From: Heliocidaris tuberculata
Lineage: Eukaryota; Echinodermata; Echinoidea; Camarodonta; Echinometridae
Length of the DNA: 64,000 nt
Assembly: GCA_025618425.1 (NCBI GenBank)
Contig: CM046838.1
Location: forward strand, 16,393,129 to 16,457,128
Direction: 5' to 3'
Below the pieces are notes generated by a model, which was not told the origin of the DNA, searched no databases, and was given only the letters and a program-made list of their open reading frames with translations. Shown here piece by piece: positions 57,413 to 64,000 of this stretch. The translations under genes were made by a program, and so were the position numbers. Numbering within the stretch: position 1 is the first letter of the stretch; each line of letters opens with the position of its first letter.

Positions 57413-57560
57413 CAGTGAAACCTGTCTATAAAGACCACTCAATGGAGACAGGAAAAGCGGTTTTTATGAACGGGTGGTCTTTATGGAGAGGTTCCTTTAA
57501 AACACATGAGAAATGTTGTTCAAGGGAAACAAAAATTGTGGTCTTTATAGACAGGTGGTT
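57413..57560. repeat. Short inverted-repeat element with TATAAAGACCAC words
   Basis: GAAACCTGTCTATAAAGACC at the left, CTTTATAGACAGGTGG at the right, and GGTGGTCTTTATGGAGAGG in the middle. Its right edge abuts the next MITE. Confidence 0.75.
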
Positions 57561-57566
57561 ACTAAC

Positions 57567-57838
57567 GTAGCTTAGCAAAACGTCGTTGCGCGTAAGAACG
57601 CTGGAAAAACGCATATGACAAATTTGCTCAAAATCATAATTTTATTCTATAAAGGCAGACTCAAAATATTACAATGTAGAATTAGTATTCAAATATTTGA
57701 ACAAGTTTAAGCAAAATAATATGAAAATTTCTATTCAGATATGTCTGATTCTAATTTTATAAGCACATACAAAACTTGCAGTTTTCCTCTATGCGTCTTT
57801 CCCGTGTTCTTACGCGCCACAACGTTTCGCTAAGCTAC
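57567..57838. repeat. Foldback MITE, 272 bp
   Basis: Arms GTAGCTTAGCAAAACGTCGT ... and ... ACAACGTTTCGCTAAGCTAC pair over about 49 bases with a few mismatches. Contains TGCGCGTAAGAACG words. AT-rich loop. Confidence 0.9.
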
Positions 57839-58104
57839 CTAAATTTGATATCTCAAAGGGTGTGATGATTGAAATTTTTTTTAAAGGAATGTTTGGGAGC
57901 AGCATCTTCACACATATGCACCTTGTCAAACTTTCATTCAAGCTCTTATATGCACATACATTGCACACAATACACATACACAAATCATTGAGCGGTTTAT
58001 GACAGCAAGTTAACCTTATCCAACTTGACTGAATTCTTGCAAATTACAAAGCGATCTTTCCAATAAGGACCATTTCACTGCTTTCTCTCTCACCCCCTTT
58101 ATCC

Positions 58105-58132
58105 ACTCTCTCTCTCTCTCTCTCTCTCTCTG
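58105..58132. repeat. (CT)n microsatellite
   Basis: About 14 CT units. Confidence 0.9.
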
Positions 58133-58365
58133 CTACCTGCTGCCTCTAATCCCCTTCCTCTAGTTTCTTCAATATTTGCTCCTCTCAGTTTCATTTTGTT
58201 TCTTCATTCTTTGTACATTATTGCATTTACTTTTTCACTACAACTTAATGCATGGATTTACGTGTAAATAAATTGGTCACTTAAAAATGGGCCAACTGCA
58301 TTATTTCATTTTATTACAAAATTTGTTGAGTTACATTTAACTAATAAAGTAAGTAAGTACGTACG

Positions 58366-59582
58366 TACAGGGAAAACTTGACACGATGTCAGCTATAACG
58401 AGGTAGTGGTTAAAACAAGGATATTGTCATGGTCCCAAATTTACTTGCATGTATTTCTATGGCGGCATGAACATTTTACAGCAAGGCTGGCTATAACAAG
58501 CTAAATCTTGTGCCCTTGAAATAATGAAGAAGACTGGTAATCATTCCCGTTATAATGAGCAAGCAAATTCCACTCGCCTCAAATGGACAAAAATCATTCA
58601 GCCAGAGACTGCAGTCACAGCACAAACAAATATGAGCATACATGTAGTAAAGAGATATCAGGCCATTTCAGCAGGCAATAGGGGTGTTGTCTTTTTAGTT
58701 TTTTTGTTCCACAGCGCAGCAAGCCCGCCCCCACCCCCACCCCCACCCCCCCCCCCCCCCGAAACAATTTTCACACAAATAAGACTTCTTTTTTGAATAC
58801 CTTAACCACTGCCTGCCAGGCCCTCGAAACAAATGCAACACCAATATTTAGGAGTGTGCGATATTCTGACGTGCAGCACCCTATTCAACGGACATTCCTT
58901 ATAAACATTCATGCTAACATGAACAACAAGTGTGACATACTTACTCCTGGTCGGTAACTTAGCGAAAATAATGCTTTTAAGCATTTTCCCCTATAATTTG
59001 GTATTTTATCAGCTAATTCAGAGTATTACCATATTAAAGATAAAGTTGAGTTCTGGTCATGAGATTGAATTGTGAAAGAAACTGCCTCAAAGCAATTGGG
59101 GAAGGTTGATTACATGTATATAGCACATAAGAATTGGTGTATGCTGTACAGTTTTTGGAAATTGACTCAATCCTGCTGAGAGCTGCAAGCACTGCACACA
59201 GAAATGTGTATATGGGACTACACACAAATGTTCTGCCCAAACATTTCAGCTATATCTTGAGATATTTTGAATGTGAGGACATTTGAAGAGAAATCCTTTT
59301 CAGGGGACATTTCTACTTTGATAATCTTCCAAATTAACATAAGAAGATTGAGAAAGCTCACAAATTATTTTTCACCTTTCCCAGAACTCAAGCTTCCCTT
59401 TAATAATACCTTCATAGATCTCAAATAAGTTTATAAGCGGCGGAAGCAGAACTCCATGCATTCATTAGTGTACATGTGATCCCACATGTGCATTTTTATG
59501 TATGTTCTGATTTAACTAGATATCAGCTATACAAGAATATCCTTTGGTCCCCATGGTCTCGTTATATTGAGTTTCCCCTGTA
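58366..59582. mobile_element. Putative DNA transposon, 1.2 kb, with ATAACGAG ends
   Basis: The left end TACAGGGAAAACTTGACACG, then CAGCTATAACGAGG, is mirrored at the right by GTCTCGTTATATTGAG and TTTCCCCTGTA. GGTCCC and ATATCCTT words are also mirrored. No transposase frame. Confidence 0.55.
58729..58760. repeat. C-rich tract
   Basis: CCCCCAC units then 14 C. Confidence 0.9.
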
Positions 59583-59926
59583 GCACTAAAGTAACAAGTA
59601 AATTAAGAACCAATATGTTAACCCTTTCAAGACAATTGACCACATTTTGTGGTTTGGCTCAATAACATTTGATTCAGAGCTCTAAAAAATATACCAGATG
59701 CACGAGTAGAAAGAGCAAAAATTTCTGCACATCCTATGTCCACTTTTGTTGCATGACCAAATTGCGTTCGATGCCAGGAATTTTAAAAACAAGAATAAGC
59801 TTTAAAATCCTTAAATTGGCAACACATTGAGAGGTTCAAAATCATTGTTATTTGTCAAAATTGGAAACTTTTTCAACTTTTCGATAATGGTTTTAAGAAT
59901 GTATGTTGTTTTCAAAGGCATTACAT

Positions 59927-59932
59927 TTTATT
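59927..59932 (-). terminator. Candidate polyadenylation signal for MED8
   Basis: AATAAA on the minus strand about 340 bases after the MED8 stop codon. It is the nearest clear hexamer. Confidence 0.35.
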
Positions 59933-60272
59933 AGAACCATGTAGCACTACGAGAAAAATATTATTGTTGCCAATTTGAAGAACAAAATGTGATCAATTTT
60001 GCCCTTAAATAATTCCTGTCCTGAAAGTGTTAAAACTCCATAACAGACAATGACCAACTCAGTCCTGTCATAAAGCTTTCTTCCATTAATTACGTGATCA
60101 TCCAAGAAGACAAGAAATAAAAGAAACACATCATGGTATTGTCCACAGCACTGCAGCTAATGAGTAGACTGCACAAGTGAAGTGCATACCAAAATAGTTA
60201 CACAAGCTGTTACAAAAATAACATTCCAAAGATAGCATGATACTATGTGTAGGATCCATATCTCTGACAGGG

Positions 60273-60346
60273 CTATCTGTGGTAGGGATGGCCACCTCCT
60301 GACTTAATGTTAGTCCTAATGCCACTGGGCATTTTACCCACAGGAG
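60273..60346 (-). CDS. MED8: MED8 last coding exon and stop
   Basis: Acceptor TTTTTTCCAG. Encodes [18 protein letters not shown] then GHPYHR, stop TAG at 60273-60275. The C-terminus matches human KMPSGIKTNIKSASMHPYQR. Confidence 0.94.
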
Positions 60347-63300
60347 CTGGAAAAAAAAGAATAGATAAAGAATGAATAACCACAGGGGGATCAAACAGGG
60401 AGGTGAGATAGTAATTTAGTACTCAAGATGCATGAAACTTATACTTATTAATTACAGTGGAGCCTCATTATAACGAACAATGTTATAACAGATTCTTATT
60501 ATAACAAGGTAATTTTGCTGGTCCCACTTGTATTCTATTGTTTTTAGCCCTGATACAACAAGGTTTCGATATAAAGAGGTAATATCCTTGGTCCCAAGGA
60601 GTTTGTTATAACATGGTTCCATTGTATTAACTGTATGACTGAAAATCACATCTACTGAAATGATGTATCATTTTATAGTGGTTTGAATACAAATAGCAGC
60701 AACAAGAAGGAAAAGAAGGCAAATACGTATAAAAGCTTTGCTTGTTTAGGATGTCTTTAACCTTAACAATGAATGAACGTGTATTAGCCTGCAACAAACT
60801 GCTGCTGTATTTTACAAGGAAAATGATATTGATATATGCAGCCAGATGTGGAGAACAGACACACTTTCAATCAAGTTCACAATAATCAGTCTATGTTGGC
60901 TACTCCGAATATTTGTCTGATTTTCTGAGGTACAATAAATATGAAGTGGAAAAAATGATTTTAAACTAAAATAAGAACCATAAGGTTAGTGCATGCAGAG
61001 AAAATTAGGAAAAAGTCTTTCTTCTCACAATTCCAAATACAATGTCATGCTTACCATGCTGGTCCACTTGGCGTGCCATCTGAGCACCCATATTAGGCAT
61101 AGGTTGCTGCTGGCCTCTCTTAGAGTCCGGCCCCCTATGGACGATCCCTACCAGCTGGTTGGTATCCGCTGGAAGGGAGGTTGTGATGTTCAGCCTGGAC
61201 GCTGAGATATAAGACAAAGAAAATTTGAAAGAACAATCTCGATTTCATATCAGGTCCTGAGACAAAAATTTGAAATAAATATAAACATGTCAATGCCCCC
61301 ATGAATAACTGTTTTGTTGAACACTCCCACACAACATAACCAAAAGCCTGTTGAGCATCAAGCATGTGCCATAATAAACATGATCCACACACTTGACTGT
61401 ACATGTTTATTGTAGATCAGTCTAATGATATTTTGTTCAGTACCTTGTTCTTACACTTGCAAGACAAGTATAGACAATAGTATAATACTATACTGAACTT
61501 TGAATATATTAATTAGAATGTTTGTAAAGGTACTTACAATCAGGATTCCATGTCTCTCTTTGACTGGCCAGCATACTCAGTAGATGAGTACTCAGTCTGT
61601 TCAGGTTATCAATTTGCTTCTGAGAAGAAAATGATTGGATAATAATCAAGATTATTCAATTTTCAAAAAAGAAAAGCACAGGACACTAGATGTATACATG
61701 CATTTTTAAAGCTCTGATGAAATTACTTTCTCACAAGTTTTTTTTTACTTTTCTGTCTTTTTAATTCCGACACATAATTTGGACAGCTGAAAAAGAAAGT
61801 TATTTTTGGAACAATGAATAATGAATGCCATTACTTACTCTTGAATTACTTTACAAAACAAATGAAAGGACACGTAATTGAAAGTCTATTTATCTGTATT
61901 TTGCATGGCTTTTATTCTAACTCTGATTCAAGGTTTCTTTAACGAGACATTGTTTGTTTGTGTGTTTTTATTTTTGTTTGCTTAAAGTTCAAATTTCATG
62001 ATTTGCACGGTGAACGAGAAGGAACTGCTCACCTTAGCTGCTTCAGGTGATATCTGAGCAGAATCTTTGGCTAATGCTTGTTCCCTTTCTTCACTCTCTG
62101 GCTCAGGTTTGGTACGGAGATAGTTGGGAACTACATCATGATTGAAGGATGGAACACGACCCTCGGTCACTTTCTAGGAATGAAATAATACAGTGAGAAT
62201 TATCCAGCAGTAATCCTATTATTAGACCATCATGAATAGATGTTCCACACATTACATACAGGGACTGGAGAAAAAGAAAATACACTTGAGATGTTAAGAA
62301 GCAGGGGAGATTTAGCTCTCAAAATCTCCAGAGAGCTCTGGTAAATAGCAACATGTATAAGGAAAGGAAATCTTGCTTTTACTACAACAAATCCAAAAGA
62401 GCTCCTGTGGACAGATTTTTAAAAATAATCTGAGGAATATTATTACTACATACATAAGAGAATTGAATATATAGGGAACATCTAAATAATAAAGCAAGAT
62501 AGTCTCTGCATTCATTAGTAAGGAGAACAGTAGTTACACAAATTCTGTCAAATGACAAAAGAGATGACATTGTTACTTTTATCTTGACATCATAAAATAA
62601 CATAATACTTAAAGGGCAATCCAACCTTGGTAATAAGATTATTTGTGTGAAAGCAGAAAAATAAGAAAAACAGGATGGTGAAAGTTTGAAAGAAATCGGA
62701 CAAGGAATAAAAAAGTTATGGATGTTTGAAAAATGAGACCACTACATCTATGCGAATCTCAAATTGGCAATTTGGTGATTCGATTGTGACATTTTTGTGG
62801 ACAACTCTCCCATTTGTCGTACACAAAAATATCATTAATTTGCGGTTTTCTTCGATGCGCTTTTACCCTCGGGGCAGTACTCAAAATATATTGGAGATAA
62901 CATATTTTTATAGGTCCTCATGAAAGAAAAAGATCCAACTGAGTAATACATTTTGAAAAAGGTGACATTTTAGTCATTTTGTGTGTTGGAGCGAATGGAG
63001 TTGTCCACAGCTACATCACAGTGACATTACCTATTCAGCCAATTTGAAATTCCCATATGTATAGTGATTACAACTTTCAAAAATTACTTATTGCTTACTT
63101 ATTGCTTGTCCGATTTTGTTCAAACTTTCACCAATCTGCTTCTCTGATTTTTCCTCTTTCTTTCAAAGCAACTTGCTAATAAGGTTGGATTTCCCTTTAA
63201 ACATAACATACATCATTATGGAAATAATATAGATCCCACTTTCCTAATGAATAGTGACAGTCCCTGTTGCATTGTCATAATGATGGTGTTAATATTATGG

Positions 63301-63890
63301 GGAGCATGTGAAAAAATGTTAACTGAATCAATCACATGCTCACCTCTAGCTCCTCATCTCTATCTTGTGATAGCTTGAGAGGTAGGATGATTAGGTTCTT
63401 CAACACGGGAGTCTTGTCACTTTTGAGATGCTTGTTTAGTGTGTTGATCTGACCTATAGTGCAAAAGAATAAAAAGTCACTTACAAATTCATACAGGTCA
63501 TTATAACCATAAATATCCAACCAGGGGCCTGTAACATAAAGAGATAAATCAATCTTACAATTGATATCAATCGTAAGATTGATTTATCTCTTTATGTTAC
63601 AGGCCCCAGAGGACACAAAGTGCCATATTTGCCCATGTTGAAGACAGGATCAATTGATTGATTTAGTGTGCATATTATCACAAACCATATCAATGTAAAA
63701 TTATGCTATACATGTACATACAAATATCATATCATATTTTGACAGGTACTCTGAGTATATCTGATCTGCATACTTTTCCTTTTTCTTTTTGTTTGTATGA
63801 AAGCTATATTTTTTCTGTGTTTGCATTTTTTCCCTTTAGATGTAATGATACATACCTGATAACAAAGCAAAACTATTGAGAACTGATGGC
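60273..63890 (-). CDS. MED8: Mediator complex subunit 8, last six coding exons (5' end outside window)
   Basis: MED8 is a Mediator head-module subunit that bridges transcription factors to RNA polymerase II. Six exons on the minus strand join in phase with GT-AG junctions: 63856-63890, 63344-63453, 62033-62173, 61538-61619, 61055-61201, 60273-60346. They encode 195 residues plus a split Trp. Diagnostic segments, all matching human MED8, are [64 protein letters not shown] and the C-terminal [20 protein letters not shown]. Roughly the first 40 residues (the N-terminal helix) must lie to the right of the window. The central region between NPDSSRLN and DQHAPVG is diverged, as expected. The gene is convergent with CARM1, with about 6.9 kb between the two stop codons. 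Confidence 0.95.
60454..60626. repeat. Short inverted-repeat element in the last MED8 intron
   Basis: ACAGTGGAGCCTCATTATAA at left and TTATAACATGGTTCCATTGT at right are inverted copies; ATAACAAGGTAA and related words recur inside. It resembles the ends of the 58366 element. Confidence 0.7.
61055..61201 (-). CDS. MED8: MED8 coding exon
   Basis: Acceptor ATATCTCAG, donor GTAAGC. Encodes [19 protein letters not shown], then a Gln/Met/Pro-rich linker ([16 protein letters not shown]). The TDTN-L-V pattern of the human protein is kept as ADTNQLV. Confidence 0.87.
61538..61619 (-). CDS. MED8: MED8 coding exon
   Basis: Acceptor TTCTTCTCAG, donor GTAAGT. Encodes [18 protein letters not shown] to ETWNPD, a helical segment matching the human KQIQSLNKMCSNLLEKI region. 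Confidence 0.9.
62033..62173 (-). CDS. MED8: MED8 coding exon
   Basis: Acceptor ATTCCTAG, donor GTGAGC. Encodes [32 protein letters not shown] and [10 protein letters not shown], in phase 0 at both ends. Confidence 0.94.
62613..63196. repeat. Foldback family A, copy 2 (584 bp), in a MED8 intron
   Basis: TTAA-flanked on both sides (62609-62612 and 63197-63200). Ends AGGGCAATCCAACCTTGGTA and CTAATAAGGTTGGATTTCCC. Opposite orientation to copy 1 at 55612. Confidence 0.88.
63344..63453 (-). CDS. MED8: MED8 coding exon
   Basis: Acceptor GCACTATAG, donor GTGAGC (minus strand). Encodes [30 protein letters not shown] and RDEELE, the most conserved part of MED8. Confidence 0.94.
63524..63607. repeat. 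84-bp near-perfect palindrome in a MED8 intron
   Basis: Starts GGGGCCTGTAACATAAAGAG, ends with its complement, and centres on TTGATATCAA with no spacer. One mismatched pair among 42 was found on reading. Confidence 0.96.
63856..63890 (-). CDS. MED8: MED8 internal micro-exon (35 nt)
   Basis: Between acceptor TATGCAG and donor GTATGT on the minus strand. The first base completes a Trp codon begun upstream, then [11 protein letters not shown] and one base of Gly. Human has WPSVLDSFALLSG here. Confidence 0.9.
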
Positions 63891-64000
63891 CTGCATAAAG
63901 AAATAAAAAGAAACAAACAGAACATAGTAATAAACACAATATGCTGTAATCTAGCAAAAGCCAAAAGAACACACTGACATTTCCAAATGACTTGAATTAT

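Larger units (their letters stand above)
53377..60272. other. Convergent spacer between CARM1 and MED8 stops
   Basis: Contains the CARM1 3' UTR (to about 55.1 kb), a CT/C tract (55275-55336), foldback elements at 55612, 57413, 57567 and 58366, a poly(C) at 58747 and the MED8 3' UTR at the right. No additional gene recognised. Confidence 0.6.

Overview
The window is nuclear DNA of an animal: genes split by GT-AG introns, AT-rich spacers, long microsatellites and many foldback elements. The proteins are bilaterian. The repeat style, including a SINE-like unit and TTAA-bounded foldback families that I recall from sea urchin sequence, points to an invertebrate deuterostome, most likely a sea urchin or other echinoderm. 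Genus is not resolved and the assignment rests on memory, not on a search.

Layout. (1) 1-4876: non-coding, foldback repeats. (2) 4910-5506 (+): intronless coding exon of a DIRAS-type Ras GTPase, 198 aa. (3) 5.5-25.7 kb: about 20 kb without a recognisable gene, packed with foldback elements, microsatellites and a 60-bp palindrome. (4) 25900-26097 (+): heterotrimeric G protein gamma subunit, 65 aa, whole coding sequence in one exon. (5) 26.1-34.2 kb: repeat-rich spacer with three elements of hAT type, at least one inserted inside another repeat. (6) 34250-53376 (+): a complete 13-exon CARM1/PRMT4 arginine methyltransferase gene (610 aa), with transposable elements in introns 1, 5 and 12. (7) 53.4-60.3 kb: convergent spacer with 3' untranslated sequence and foldback elements. 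(8) 60273-63890 (-): last six coding exons of Mediator subunit MED8; the start lies beyond the right edge.

Functionally the four genes are two signalling proteins (DIRAS, G-gamma; both prenylated membrane proteins) and two transcription regulators (CARM1, a histone/coactivator methyltransferase, and MED8, a Mediator head subunit). The most meaningful gene-level observation is that DIRAS and a G-gamma gene lie next to each other, as DIRAS1-GNG7 and DIRAS3-GNG12 do in human, suggesting an ancient linked pair. I did not find an evidently new biological system; the unexplained structure is in the repeats (near-perfect palindromes, nested hAT insertions with 8-bp duplications, words repeated in both orientations, a 24-bp superperiod inside a TA tract).
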